A DNA stretch of 47,654 nt from Minisyncoccota bacterium (GTDB lineage: Bacteria > Patescibacteriota > Minisyncoccia > Phycocordibacterales > UBA5272), in assembly GCA_018062965.1 (NCBI GenBank), contig JAGORG010000003.1, forward strand, positions 1 to 47,654, written 5' to 3'. The number at the start of each line of letters is the position of its first letter. Position 1 is the stretch's first letter. The notes under the pieces are model-generated. The model worked only from the letters and a program-made list of their open reading frames with translations. It was not told the DNA's origin and made no database searches. The position numbers were made by a program, and so were the translations under genes. This document shows, piece by piece, positions 22,555 to 30,782 of this stretch.

Positions 22555-23478
22555 ATGAACATACGAACATTTTTTGTAGGTAGAACAATTGGCTTTTTGG
22601 TTGTGCTGGCTCTTGTTGGTGGATTCTTTCTTTTTAACACGTATATCTATAACAAAAAACAAGCACCTACTGCACAGGATTACAAAAACGCAACCTATGT
22701 GGTGAACGGTATGAATATAGAACTGAAAAACGGGGCATCTGACACAGAAGCAGCACCTGGCTCTGCTTCAAGGATAGTTACTCGCTTCTTTGGTAATGAG
22801 CTCTTTAAAGACTTAAACGAGGACGGCAAGGATGATGTGGTTTTTCTTGTAACACAACAGACTGGCGGAAGTGGTACGTTTTATTATGTTGTTGCAGCTT
22901 TGGCAACTGAACGTGGCTACCTTGGTGGAGAAGGCATACTTCTTGGTGACCGTATCGCTCCACAAACCACTCAATCCGGCCCAGGGAAATCTGTGATCAT
23001 TACCTATGCTGACCGTGCTCCAGGAGAAAACTTTAGCGTACAACCGTCTGTTGGAAAAAGTATGCAGCTTATACTAGATCCAAATACACGACAGTTTGGT
23101 GAAGTTGCGCAAAACTTTGAAGGCGAAGCGGATCCTGCACGTATGACACTCACCATGAAAACATGGGTTTGGATTTCAGCACTCTATAACGATGAGCGTG
23201 TTGTTACACCTAAGCAACCTAAAGCTTTCTCTATTACTTTTGCAGAAAATGGTACTTTTTCAGCAACAACCGACTGCAACAACATGATGGGAACATATAG
23301 CGCAAACAATGGCATCATCTCGTTTGGCCCAATAGCTTCAACAAAAATGTATTGCGAGGGCTCACAAGAAACAACGTTTGGAGAACTGCTACGCGACACA
23401 TCTGCGTATCATTTTACAAACAAAGGTGAGCTTATCTTTGATCTGAAGTTTGATAGCGGCAACGTAACATTTCGCTAA
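22555..23478 (+). CDS. META-domain membrane-anchored protein
   Basis: 307 aa. One N-terminal membrane anchor (about 11-30). Residues about 40-190 are an unassigned beta-rich region with DLNEDGKDDVVFLV, an EF-hand-like acidic loop. The C-terminal 100 residues are a META (HslJ-like) domain: FSITFAENGTFSATTDCNNMMGTYSANNGIISFGPIASTKMYC...FGELLRDTSAYHF. META domains occur in surface or stress proteins with unclear function. TATACT lies 9 nt before ATG. Confidence 0.85.
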   Translation: MNIRTFFVGRTIGFLVVLALVGGFFLFNTYIYNKKQAPTAQDYKNATYVVNGMNIELKNGASDTEAAPGSASRIVTRFFGNELFKDLNEDGKDDVVFLVTQQTGGSGTFYYVVAALATERGYLGGEGILLGDRIAPQTTQSGPGKSVIITYADRAPGENFSVQPSVGKSMQLILDPNTRQFGEVAQNFEGEADPARMTLTMKTWVWISALYNDERVVTPKQPKAFSITFAENGTFSATTDCNNMMGTYSANNGIISFGPIASTKMYCEGSQETTFGELLRDTSAYHFTNKGELIFDLKFDSGNVTFR

Positions 23479-23515
23479 ACAGTAACCAGAACATAGTGAT
23501 GGTACACTCAAGTGT

Positions 23516-24001
23516 ATGAAAAAGAGTTTGTTTGTGTGTGCTTTTATATTCGGACTATCTATAGCTCATGTATACGCCCATGAGTCAAAAGAAAGTGATG
23601 GAACTATTGTATATTTTCACGCAAACCCAAGCCACTTACCTATAGAAGACGAGAAGTCCAGCCTTCTTGTACTCATACGAACCAAAGATGGGACATTTCC
23701 TGCTTCTACGTGCGACTGCCGACTAACTCTTTATAAAGAAAGTACGCGACTGGAATCTTGGTCATTATTTCTCGATGGAAAAACAAAATCTCTGACACCG
23801 TATATTTTTAAAGATGCTGGTATTTATAGAGCTGAGATTATCGGCACACCTCGTGACGGCACATCGTTTTCTCCTTTTACGTTTTCATTCTCAGTTGAAG
23901 TCGGAGAAGGTGACTCGTGGTTAAGTAAACACAAACTAGCCATCATCTACACCCTTGGGGGACTTGTTGTATTTGCTATTGGGTTGCTCATGTTATACTA
24001 A
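23516..24001 (+). CDS. Exported protein with C-terminal anchor, paired with a YcnI-like gene
   Basis: 161 aa. Signal peptide ends at HVYAHES. An Ig-like beta domain follows (about 25-130) and contains a CDC pair. A C-terminal membrane helix is at about 139-160. The start of the mature protein with His and the neighbouring YcnI-type gene suggest a copper-related periplasmic-side role, but no family was recognised with certainty. TACACT precedes the ATG at short range. Confidence 0.65.
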   Translation: MKKSLFVCAFIFGLSIAHVYAHESKESDGTIVYFHANPSHLPIEDEKSSLLVLIRTKDGTFPASTCDCRLTLYKESTRLESWSLFLDGKTKSLTPYIFKDAGIYRAEIIGTPRDGTSFSPFTFSFSVEVGEGDSWLSKHKLAIIYTLGGLVVFAIGLLMLY

Positions 24002-24025
24002 TAGGTATACCTATTCACACAATAT

Positions 24026-24640
24026 ATGAACCACGCCCGCACATTTGTATCAACAGCACTACTTGTTTCTAGTATTATCCTGGGGACCACATCATATGCA
24101 TTTGCTCATGTAACTGTTAAACCAACCCAAACAACTCCTGCTACATATCAGGTGTTTTCAGTTGCTGTGCCAAATGAAAAAAATATCCCTACTATACAGG
24201 TTCGTCTTTTGATTCCAGAAAATGTAGAGAGTGTAACTCCTAATATAAAAGCAGGGTGGGTCACGAAAACTGTTACAACAAATGATGGTAAGGTGACAGA
24301 AATCATTTGGAGCAAAGGTGCAATTCCAGAAGGCTTTCGTGATGAGTTCGTTTTTAGCGCAAAAACTGGAACCACAGAAGAGTCGATCATCTGGAAAGCG
24401 TACCAAACATACAGCGATGGCACCGTAGTCGTATGGGATGCAGACCCGCATGAAGAAGATAGCAATAGTCAAGCTTCTGAAGAAGAATCTACCAGCGGAC
24501 CATACTCAGAAACAAAGGTAACAACCTCATCAACATCAACAAGTGATGACTCGCTCTTCGCGATAAGCTTGCTTGCGGTCCTTGTTTCTTTGTATAGCTT
24601 GTATATAGCAACAAAAACCCGTAAAGCAGCCCGAGTTTAA
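24026..24640 (+). CDS. YcnI-family (DUF1775) copper-binding-type protein
   Basis: 204 aa. Signal peptide to TSYAFA, so the mature chain would begin with HVTVKP, the conserved N-terminal His of DUF1775. Further family pattern: YQVFSVAVPNEKNIPTIQVRLLIPENV, VTPNIKAGW (a conserved Trp) and EFVFSAKT. An acidic Ser/Thr linker and a C-terminal membrane helix (about 176-196) follow. Family members bind Cu(II) through the N-terminal His. Together with 23516 it forms a likely two-gene copper-handling unit at the cell surface. Confidence 0.85.
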   Translation: MNHARTFVSTALLVSSIILGTTSYAFAHVTVKPTQTTPATYQVFSVAVPNEKNIPTIQVRLLIPENVESVTPNIKAGWVTKTVTTNDGKVTEIIWSKGAIPEGFRDEFVFSAKTGTTEESIIWKAYQTYSDGTVVVWDADPHEEDSNSQASEEESTSGPYSETKVTTSSTSTSDDSLFAISLLAVLVSLYSLYIATKTRKAARV

Positions 24641-24761
24641 CAGAAAACTATACAATACAAACCCTGTCAAATACCGCTCTCTAAAAGAACACACAATGCC
24701 GATTTGCGCTAATAGAAAATAGGGGAGTATACTTACTACATTACTTACTAATATTTACTCC

Positions 24762-24980
24762 ATGGAAGGACATTCATTCATTCAAGATCAACCACATCCA
24801 GAAGACGCTGCCTTTACACCTTTCACTGGAGAAATATCAGCAAATCTAAAAGAGAGGCTAGCAACCACTCTAGAGCGCTACAAGACCATGGACAACGAGC
24901 TGGTGCGCAGTGCAGCTATGCTCACAACAGAAGCTGCTATCGCTTGTGCAAATGAAGGACAGTACCGCGAAGCTGCTTAA
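24762..24980 (+). CDS. 72-aa helical protein, unknown
   Basis: Predicted mostly helical (LKERLATTLERYKTMDNELVRSAAMLTTEAAIACANEG). No family recognised. TATACT stands 28 nt before ATG; the leader ends CTAATATTTACTCC, similar to the sequence before the gene at 18476. Followed by another small helical gene. Confidence 0.5.
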   Translation: MEGHSFIQDQPHPEDAAFTPFTGEISANLKERLATTLERYKTMDNELVRSAAMLTTEAAIACANEGQYREAA

Positions 24981-25065
24981 CAATACAGTACGTTGACAAA
25001 ATAACACTTTCGTGAGAGAGTGAAGATATCATTATCCTTATATATATAGGGATTTAGAGCAGTAT

Positions 25066-25356
25066 ATGGCAATAATTCAACCCCTACGTGACCTACTCAA
25101 CAGTTCAGAGCTCTCCTTCGAAGAAGTGAGAGCCTTTGAGACTGGGCTCGCATATTTAACCCAAGATCAGCAAAAGACATTTGTTACGTTGCTCAAAAAT
25201 GATCCAGAACTCATCTACCCACTCTATATCAACTTCAAAGCAAAGCTACGCGCAGCGCAAGGAACAGACCAAGAATGGGAAACTGCGATAGAAACAGAAA
25301 TCGTTCAACTCGAAGACTTCATAGCAAAACGACGAGTTGGGGATGAAATCATGTAA
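25066..25356 (+). CDS. 96-aa helical protein, unknown
   Basis: Helical and acidic throughout (FEEVRAFETGLAYLTQDQQKTFVTLLKNDPELIYPLYINFKAKLRA), soluble. It may be related in function to its 72-aa neighbour; no family recognised. A terminator follows directly. Confidence 0.55.
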   Translation: MAIIQPLRDLLNSSELSFEEVRAFETGLAYLTQDQQKTFVTLLKNDPELIYPLYINFKAKLRAAQGTDQEWETAIETEIVQLEDFIAKRRVGDEIM

Positions 25357-25383
25357 AGCCACTCACGATATGAGTGGTTTTTT
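25355..25383 (+). terminator. Hairpin terminator
   Basis: GCCACTC-acgata-tGAGTGGT stem then T-run, starting at the stop codon of the 96-aa gene. Confidence 0.8.
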
Positions 25384-25400
25384 GATACACTTATATACAT

Positions 25401-25955
25401 ATGATTCACATAGCACAACCAACCGCGCGTGAAGGTTACAGAGCGCTTATAAAAACACGCGGTTCTGGGTATGTGTTTGCGGCAACCTATCTCCTTATTG
25501 TTGTTCTTTATTTTGTTGTTATTAACAGCAAACTTGCATATACATTTTTTTCATTCACATCACTTGATACTCTAGAAAAAATACATTATTTCTTTGTGGC
25601 ACTTTTTGACACATCTACGTTTTCTTCTACGCCACTTGTTATTTTATTAGCTTTGACGGCAACCACCACGTCTCTTGTAGTAACTCAGTTCTACGCCTAT
25701 TTTAAGGCTCGTGGCAAGCTTTTATCGCAAGACAGCACCTTAGGTGGATTGGGGTTACTCTTTGCTATTTTAGGGGTTGGTTGTGCAGCCTGTGGTACGC
25801 TCGTTGCTTCGACAATACTTGGTATATTTGGCTACTCGACACTGCTTATGTATTTTCCACTTCATGGAGTAGAGATAGGTTACTTTGGTACTTGTATGCT
25901 TGCAGTCTTGTCATACGTACTAGCTAAACGTCTAGCGACACCGTACACGTGTTAA
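25401..25955 (+). CDS. Polytopic membrane protein with a GCAACGT motif
   Basis: 184 aa, about five membrane helices. GVGCAACGTLVAST (about 131-144) puts two Cys in a helix in the manner of thiol-redox or metal-handling membrane proteins. No family named. TACACT precedes ATG by 10 nt. The nuclease gene starts 7 nt after its stop, so the genes 25401-27183 probably form an operon. Confidence 0.7.
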   Translation: MIHIAQPTAREGYRALIKTRGSGYVFAATYLLIVVLYFVVINSKLAYTFFSFTSLDTLEKIHYFFVALFDTSTFSSTPLVILLALTATTTSLVVTQFYAYFKARGKLLSQDSTLGGLGLLFAILGVGCAACGTLVASTILGIFGYSTLLMYFPLHGVEIGYFGTCMLAVLSYVLAKRLATPYTC

Positions 25956-25962
25956 CTATTAT

Positions 25963-26535
25963 ATGTCAGGACACTTAGGCCCAATTGGAGAAAAAATAGT
26001 TCAGAGAGTTATTATCGCTGTGTGTATTATTTTTGCTTCTGCATTTTTGTACGAACAACAAGAGTGGGGAGTAGTGAACCTTTCGCTTCCAACCGAAATC
26101 AAAGACACAACGGGAGTCTACTATACCGTTACCAAAGTAACTGATGGAGACACCCTTCAGGTGGATATAAACGGAACAACGGAACGTGTACGCTTGATTG
26201 GTATCAACACACCAGAAACTGTTGACCCCCGAAGAGATGTTCAATGTTTCGGCAAAGAAGCCTCTGATCGTATGAAAGATTTAGCGTACAAAAAATTAGT
26301 ACGTCTAGAGAACGATCCATCACAAGACGCTCGGGATACCTACGGACGACTGCTCGCATATGTATACCTAGAGGACGGACAGATGCTCAACAAAAAAATG
26401 ATTGCAGATGGATACGCATACGAATACACCTATATCAAACCATATATGTATCAAACTGAATTTAGAGAACTACAAACCCTTGCACGCACAAGCAAACGAG
26501 GGCTATGGGCAGATAACGCCTGCGGCACCAAATAA
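25963..26535 (+). CDS. Thermonuclease (SNase)-like membrane-anchored nuclease
   Basis: 190 aa. One N-terminal membrane helix (about 13-29), then a staphylococcal-nuclease domain (about 48-187): VTDGDTLQV, RVRLIGINTPET (catalytic Arg and Glu), KLVRLEND, DTYGRLLAYVYL (second catalytic Arg), LNKKMIADGYA and KRGLWA. Predicted Ca-dependent nuclease acting outside the membrane, perhaps for DNA scavenging, which would suit an organism with limited nucleotide synthesis. Catalytic residues are all present. Confidence 0.9.
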   Translation: MSGHLGPIGEKIVQRVIIAVCIIFASAFLYEQQEWGVVNLSLPTEIKDTTGVYYTVTKVTDGDTLQVDINGTTERVRLIGINTPETVDPRRDVQCFGKEASDRMKDLAYKKLVRLENDPSQDARDTYGRLLAYVYLEDGQMLNKKMIADGYAYEYTYIKPYMYQTEFRELQTLARTSKRGLWADNACGTK

Positions 26536-26541
26536 CCATCT

Positions 26542-27183
26542 ATGGAAGTCATACGCTATCTCATTTCAAAAGTAATTCTCCTGATTCCAATTATCCTTCT
26601 TTTGTTTGTTATGTATTGGATTGGAAGCAAACTAGCTGTCTTTTTGCCCGAAGGAGCACTATCTGCACTAAACCCACTCAAAGGGGATTTATTACCTCCA
26701 CCACGAAACAATATGCCGACAACAAACCCACTCACAAGTGGATATATGTTGGACTACACAGCACCAGAGGATACGTACGACTACACCACAAACACGTCTG
26801 CAAAAAACACATCTCAAACAGGAGCGCAGAACTCTGTTGTTTTTAATGCAAATCAGGCAGGATTTTCTCAAACAGAACTATTTATTCGTAATATTTCTCT
26901 TTACAGAGGGCAATCTATAGCTCCAGGTTTTACGTTTACAGGAGAAGCTCGCGAAACAATGTTTTCTCAAGGTAGATTTATGCTCTATCTTGCCAACAAA
27001 GATGGTCACATCGTAGGCACAGGAGAAGCTGTTGCGGTAGATCAGTGGTCTATCCCTGGATGGCACAGATTCAACGGCCGTATCATTTCTATGAACGGAC
27101 AAGGAGAATGTTTTCTTATATTTAGATCATCTTCACCGACACAGCCACAAGTAACTATTCCTGTTGTGTGTAGAGCAAATTAA
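26542..27183 (+). CDS. Membrane-anchored protein with Gmad2-like beta domain
   Basis: 213 aa. N-terminal membrane helix (about 8-33), a Pro/Thr-rich linker (about 50-105) and a beta-sandwich (about 112-213: LFIRNISLYRGQSIAPGFTFTGEAR, FMLYLANKDGHIVGTGEAVAV, GWHRFNGRI) resembling Gmad2-type immunoglobulin-like domains. Likely extracytoplasmic, role unknown. It begins 6 nt after the nuclease gene and converges on the gene ending at 27188. Confidence 0.7.
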   Translation: MEVIRYLISKVILLIPIILLLFVMYWIGSKLAVFLPEGALSALNPLKGDLLPPPRNNMPTTNPLTSGYMLDYTAPEDTYDYTTNTSAKNTSQTGAQNSVVFNANQAGFSQTELFIRNISLYRGQSIAPGFTFTGEARETMFSQGRFMLYLANKDGHIVGTGEAVAVDQWSIPGWHRFNGRIISMNGQGECFLIFRSSSPTQPQVTIPVVCRAN

Positions 27184-27187
27184 AACA

Positions 27188-27661
27188 CTATTGCTCATCT
27201 GCAAAAATAAACTCTCCAGGATTATTTGGGTCAGGAATCAAAGGTCTTTGTTTACCTTCATACTGCCAACCTGGTTGCTGAGGAACACCACCTCTTTGAT
27301 TTTCTCTTACTATTTTACCACTCTCAATATCCCAATCGCTTGGCGGTTCCACGTTTGCACCCGGATTCAAGCCATCAATAAATCTTTCTTTAGTAGGATA
27401 ACTAATACCTTTTTCTTTGAGATATGTATTTAACTGCTCCAAGGTTACTCTGGTACCTTCTACATGAAGAGCTTGTTGATATAGTTTGTTATGTGTACGT
27501 GCATCTATTTCAGTTAAACCATTAACAAGGGGAGCAACTTCTGTTTCAAGAGCCTGAAACACCTCAAGCGGCAAGGTTGATGTATGCTCTATGTGGTTTT
27601 GAAACAAGTCTTCCATCCCATCACCTTTGCCTGATTGTGGAGCTCTTTCAAAAGGAGGCAT
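27188..27661 (-). CDS. Hypothetical soluble protein downstream of the GatB/YqeY gene
   Basis: 157 aa. Charged, helical first half and a Pro/Gly-rich tail (GGVPQQPGWQYEGKQRPLIPDPNNPGEFIF). No family recognised. It starts 15 nt after the GatB/YqeY stop, so it should be in that operon. A later ATG (MEDLFQNH) 45 nt inside is an alternative start. Confidence 0.6.
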   Translation of the reverse strand: MPPFERAPQSGKGDGMEDLFQNHIEHTSTLPLEVFQALETEVAPLVNGLTEIDARTHNKLYQQALHVEGTRVTLEQLNTYLKEKGISYPTKERFIDGLNPGANVEPPSDWDIESGKIVRENQRGGVPQQPGWQYEGKQRPLIPDPNNPGEFIFADEQ

Positions 27662-27676
27662 AGTGGTTGGCGTGAT

Positions 27677-28129
27677 TTATGCAACCAGACGGTCGATAAC
27701 TGCTTTTACAAGTGCACCATCTGCATTTCCGCCGAGTTCTTTCATCATTGTTCCAACAAAAATACCTTTCTTAGCTGGATCAACTGGTTCAAGTGCGATA
27801 CGAGCTTTTACTTTTTCTTCGATTTCAGCTTCTGTCATCTGAGCAGGGAGGAAACTTTCAATAAAATGAAGTTCTGCTTTTTCAGAATCAGCGAGATCTT
27901 CGCGACCTCCTGCGATGAACTGTTCAATAGAGTCTTTTCGCTGCTTTGCGAGACGCTTGATAACTTTCATACAGTCTTCGTCAGAAAGAACTTCTGTTGG
28001 TGGACGACCTTGAGTAACAAGTTCGTTAGTAAATGCTGCTGAGATAAGACGAAGAACGCCGAGACGTTCCATGTCTTTTGCAATCATTGATTTTTTAATT
28101 TCTGCTTTTATAGTTTCTTGCATAGTCAT
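27677..28129 (-). CDS. GatB/YqeY domain protein
   Basis: 150 aa, the stand-alone YqeY type: MQETIKAEIKKSMIAKDMERLGVLRLISAAF, an ELVTQGRPPTEVLSDEDCMKVIKRLAKQRKDSIEQF core, and a C-terminal MMKELGGNADGALVKAVIDRLV helix pair. The related domain in GatB contacts tRNA, and the free-standing protein's role is uncertain. ATG 28123 (two codons later) fits the local spacing from TATAAT (9 nt) better than 28129 (3 nt). Confidence 0.9.
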   Translation of the reverse strand: MTMQETIKAEIKKSMIAKDMERLGVLRLISAAFTNELVTQGRPPTEVLSDEDCMKVIKRLAKQRKDSIEQFIAGGREDLADSEKAELHFIESFLPAQMTEAEIEEKVKARIALEPVDPAKKGIFVGTMMKELGGNADGALVKAVIDRLVA

Positions 28130-28142
28130 GTCATTATATCAC

Positions 28143-28174
28143 AAAAAAAGAACCCCACTCTTGCGAATGGGGTT
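28143..28174 (-). terminator. Terminator of the GC-rich 61-aa orphan gene
   Basis: Minus-strand AACCCCA/TGGGGTT stem followed by CTTTTTTTG. Confidence 0.7.
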
Positions 28175-28278
28175 GTGTGGCTTCCTTCCACACGTACGAA
28201 GCCGTGAGGCTCAATGTTGATGAACAGGAGCCCGTCGCGCGTTGCCGAAAGCAATGACGGGCGGCCGGCGGTCAGGCA

Positions 28279-28464
28279 CTACTTGCAGCTGGCGGAAGCC
28301 GGCGGCGAACTGGAAGCGCCCAGGCCCTGGTTGGCGGCGCCGGCGTTGGTCAGCTTGTTGGTGCTCAGCGCAGCGGCGGATGCCGGCGGCGAGGCGCCCA
28401 TGGCGGTGAAGGCAGCAGCATAAGGGAACTGGCCAGTCGGCGGACGGTGCAGGGAACGGTTCAT
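28279..28464 (-). CDS. 61-aa GC-rich low-complexity orphan protein
   Basis: Start ATG 28464 after AAGGAGAGATCC; an upstream ATG (28500) lies outside the ribosome site. The product is rich in Ala, Ser, Gly and Pro (AAAFTAMGASPPASAAAL) with a single C-terminal Cys. No family recognised. Among the most GC-rich stretches in the window. After the TAG the same frame stays open about 45 more codons (reading DGLLFINIEPHGFVRVEGS), which may be chance or a broken longer gene. Promoter and terminator are both clear. Confidence 0.6.
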   Translation of the reverse strand: MNRSLHRPPTGQFPYAAAFTAMGASPPASAAALSTNKLTNAGAANQGLGASSSPPASASCK

Positions 28465-28525
28465 GGATCTCTCCTTGATTGCGGTTGAAGGAACTGACAC
28501 GTCACCTCAAGAGGTTGACCATTTC

Positions 28526-28553
28526 ATTATAGCATACCCATAAATCTTGTCAA
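28526..28553 (-). promoter_or_regulatory. Consensus promoter of the 61-aa orphan gene
   Basis: Minus-strand TTGACA (28548-28553), 16-nt spacer ending TGC, TATAAT (28526-28531). Confidence 0.8.
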
Positions 28554-28659
28554 GTCCTTCTTTTTGTGTTGTTATTACAGTGCTTTTTTGACCTATCCAC
28601 ACAGAGTTACTTTTATAACCATCTACGTTTTTAATGTTACTCACGGTATACTCATATAT

Positions 28660-29715
28660 ATGTCTACATCTCTTCTTATCGCTCTATTTGGTACGCTTAT
28701 CGTTGTTTTGCTTGTTGTTATATTGCTTCGTAATGGAAACACCAAGAAAAACGATGACGAGCAAACATTTCTCATTCTCCAAGACCAACTCGAGCGCCTC
28801 ACACGTACCATGGATGAACGCTTGCATAGATCTTCAACTGAAATCAATCAAGCACTTCGTCATCAGGGAACAGATACACAGCGTCTCATCCAAGACATCA
28901 CTCGAGAGCTGACTGAAGTAAAAGAATCCAACAAGCAGGTGTTTTCTATCACTGAGCAACTACAAAACTTGCAGGACATCTTGAAAAACCCAAAGCAGCG
29001 CGGAATACTAGGTGAATACTACCTAGAAACGCTTCTCAAGAATGTCATGCCACCTGGGTCATACCAGATGCAGTATGCATTTCCAAATGAAACCATTGTG
29101 GATGCTGCGGTGTTTGTGAAAGACAAGATCATTCCTATTGATTCCAAGTTCTCACTTGAAAACTACAATCGTATCATCGAAGCAACGGACAAAACCGAAA
29201 AGGAACGTCTGGAGAAAGTGTTTCTCAATGATTTAAAGAATCGCATCGTTGAAACCGCAAAGTACATACAACCAGAACAAAATACAATGGACTTTGCATT
29301 CATGTTTATTCCTCATGAAGCAATCTATTATGATCTGATTATCAACAAAATTGGCTCAGTCACTGAAGACACCGAAAATCTGATACAACGTGCTGCTTCA
29401 AAATACAGAGTTATCATCGTATCTCCAACATCATTTCTCGCATACCTGCAAACTGTATTACAAGGACTAAAAGCGATGCAAATAGAAGAGTCTGCTCAAG
29501 ATATCGTCAAACGTGTAGGTGAACTCGGAAAACATTTGAAGGCGTATGAAGATCATCATAACAAGCTAGGAAATACCTTGAGCACTGTTGTTAACCATTA
29601 CAGCAATGCAAGTAAGGAGCTTAAAAAGGTGGACAAAGATGTTTTCCGTATCACTGGTGAAGCAGCAGGTATAGAGCCAGTGCTTTTGGATAAACCAGTG
29701 TTTAGTGATGATTAA
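28660..29715 (+). CDS. rmuC: RmuC-family DNA recombination protein
   Basis: 351 aa from ATG 28660, 7 nt after TATACT. N-terminal membrane anchor (about 4-22), coiled coil (about 35-105), then the RmuC domain (about 115-325): KQRGILGEYYLETLLKNVMPPGSYQMQYAF, IVDAAVFVKDKIIPIDSKFSLENY, DFAFMFIPHEAIYYDL and SPTSFLAYLQTVLQGLKAM. RmuC limits inversions at short inverted repeats and has a nuclease-like fold. An in-frame ATG at 28564 lies upstream of the promoter and is rejected. Confidence 0.92.
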   Translation: MSTSLLIALFGTLIVVLLVVILLRNGNTKKNDDEQTFLILQDQLERLTRTMDERLHRSSTEINQALRHQGTDTQRLIQDITRELTEVKESNKQVFSITEQLQNLQDILKNPKQRGILGEYYLETLLKNVMPPGSYQMQYAFPNETIVDAAVFVKDKIIPIDSKFSLENYNRIIEATDKTEKERLEKVFLNDLKNRIVETAKYIQPEQNTMDFAFMFIPHEAIYYDLIINKIGSVTEDTENLIQRAASKYRVIIVSPTSFLAYLQTVLQGLKAMQIEESAQDIVKRVGELGKHLKAYEDHHNKLGNTLSTVVNHYSNASKELKKVDKDVFRITGEAAGIEPVLLDKPVFSDD

Positions 29716-29716
29716 A

Positions 29717-29748
29717 TAAAAAACCGCTTCGTGAGAAGCGGTTTTGTT
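29717..29748. terminator. Bidirectional hairpin terminator
   Basis: AAAAACCGCTTC-gtga-GAAGCGGTTTT, between convergent rmuC and the 71-aa gene. Confidence 0.85.
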
Positions 29749-29760
29749 TGGATCAACCCA

Positions 29761-29976
29761 TCAAAAGATGGTTGGTTCGTTGGGGTTTGCTGAGTCGTAG
29801 GGTTTGAAGAAATACTTGAGCCCCATGCAAACCCCATACATAAGGGCGAAAACAAGGAATAACGCAACGGCGAGCATGACCGTGGGGTTTTCGACAAGAT
29901 CCCGCGAAACTGCATCCGGGGGCGTTTCTGCCTGAGAAAGAATCACAATTTCGCTCTTTTGGGGCGCTGTTTTCAT
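29761..29976 (-). CDS. 71-aa single-pass membrane orphan protein
   Basis: Start ATG 29976 after AAAGGAGACACC, stop TGA. A soluble N-terminal third (QKSEIVILSQAETPPDAVSRDL) precedes one membrane helix (about 30-53) and a polar tail ending NPNEPTIF. No family recognised. One of three genes in the window ending in TGA. It has its own promoter and terminator. Confidence 0.7.
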   Translation of the reverse strand: MKTAPQKSEIVILSQAETPPDAVSRDLVENPTVMLAVALFLVFALMYGVCMGLKYFFKPYDSANPNEPTIF

Positions 29977-30007
29977 GGTGTCTCCTTTAAAAAACAGGTT
30001 CCTGTTC

Positions 30008-30035
30008 AATCTACCACACCCACACGCTACGTCAA
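30008..30035 (-). promoter_or_regulatory. Promoter of the 71-aa membrane protein gene
   Basis: Minus-strand TTGACG (30030-30035), 16-nt spacer ending TGG, TAGATT (30008-30013). Confidence 0.6.
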
Positions 30036-30083
30036 TAGCTATGTCTTGCGTATTATTTGAAAATAAGGTATAATTCTCGAACT

Positions 30084-30401
30084 ATGTCATTTGCAGTTAT
30101 TCAAACAGGCGGAAAGCAATACAGAGTCGCTGTAGGCGATGAAATTGCCGTCGAAAAAATCAAAGGGGATTACAAGGTAGGAGACAAGGTTACTATCGAA
30201 TCTGTCGTTCTTAAGGATGATGGAAAAACCACTACACTTGGCGCACCGTACATTGCAGGAGCAACTGTAGAAGCAACTATCACTGAATCAGATCGTCTTG
30301 CAAAGGTTCTCGTTGTACGTTACCGAGCAAAGTCTCGTTACTACAAGAAAAACGGTCATCGACAGCCTTTTATGGGCCTCAAGATCGAAGCGATCAACTA
30401 A
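30084..30401 (+). CDS. rplU: 50S ribosomal protein L21
   Basis: 105 aa. MSFAVIQTGGKQYRVAVGDEI start, VVLKDDGKTTTLGAPYIAGATVEA, and the C-terminal RAKSRYYKKNGHRQPFMGLKI with the L21 signature. It binds 23S rRNA in the large subunit. ATG 30084 follows TATAAT by 9 nt. Unlike many bacteria, rpmA is not next to it here but 6 kb away. Confidence 0.96.
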   Translation: MSFAVIQTGGKQYRVAVGDEIAVEKIKGDYKVGDKVTIESVVLKDDGKTTTLGAPYIAGATVEATITESDRLAKVLVVRYRAKSRYYKKNGHRQPFMGLKIEAIN

Positions 30402-30403
30402 TA

Positions 30404-30438
30404 AAATAAAGCGTGACCTTCGGTCGCGCTTTATTTTT
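30404..30438 (+). terminator. Hairpin terminator after rplU
   Basis: AATAAAGCGTGACC-ttc-GGTCGCGCTTTATTTTT. It is nearly the same stem as the terminator at 37397. Confidence 0.85.
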
Positions 30439-30468
30439 ACTATCCTGAGAGATATACTGTACACCAAT

Positions 30469-30774
30469 ATGCAAAAATATCTTCGTGCGTTTATCTTAGG
30501 CGCGAGCACTATACCCCTAAACGTTTCCGCTAATACTCCTGCACCCATAATGCCGCCCGGATACACTCCACATCTAAGTGAAGTTATCTTTGACTCTATG
30601 GTAATCTTTTTGGTAGTTGCTCAAGTAGTGGTGGTTTGGTATCTTTTTCGTATGTTATACCAAATGCACATCAGTAAAATAACCTCACAAACAGGACTAC
30701 GTACATTTTTTATAACCCTTTTTGCAGTGCTGTATATCGCTTCAATTGTTTTGATTTATTCTAGCAGACTCTAA
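30469..30774 (+). CDS. Small exported membrane protein, unknown
   Basis: 101 aa from ATG 30469, 10 nt after TATACT. A signal-like N-terminus (to LNVSANT), a Pro-rich patch (PAPIMPPGYTP) and two membrane helices (about 41-62 and 80-98). No family recognised. The upstream in-frame extension runs back through rplU and is rejected. Confidence 0.6.
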   Translation: MQKYLRAFILGASTIPLNVSANTPAPIMPPGYTPHLSEVIFDSMVIFLVVAQVVVVWYLFRMLYQMHISKITSQTGLRTFFITLFAVLYIASIVLIYSSRL

Positions 30775-30782
30775 AGTAAGTA

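Noticed and set aside
24641-24761. A possible small gene or RNA in the gap before the 72-aa gene
   Set aside because: Only a -10-like TATACT and repeated TTACT motifs are visible, with no stable hairpin or credible frame.
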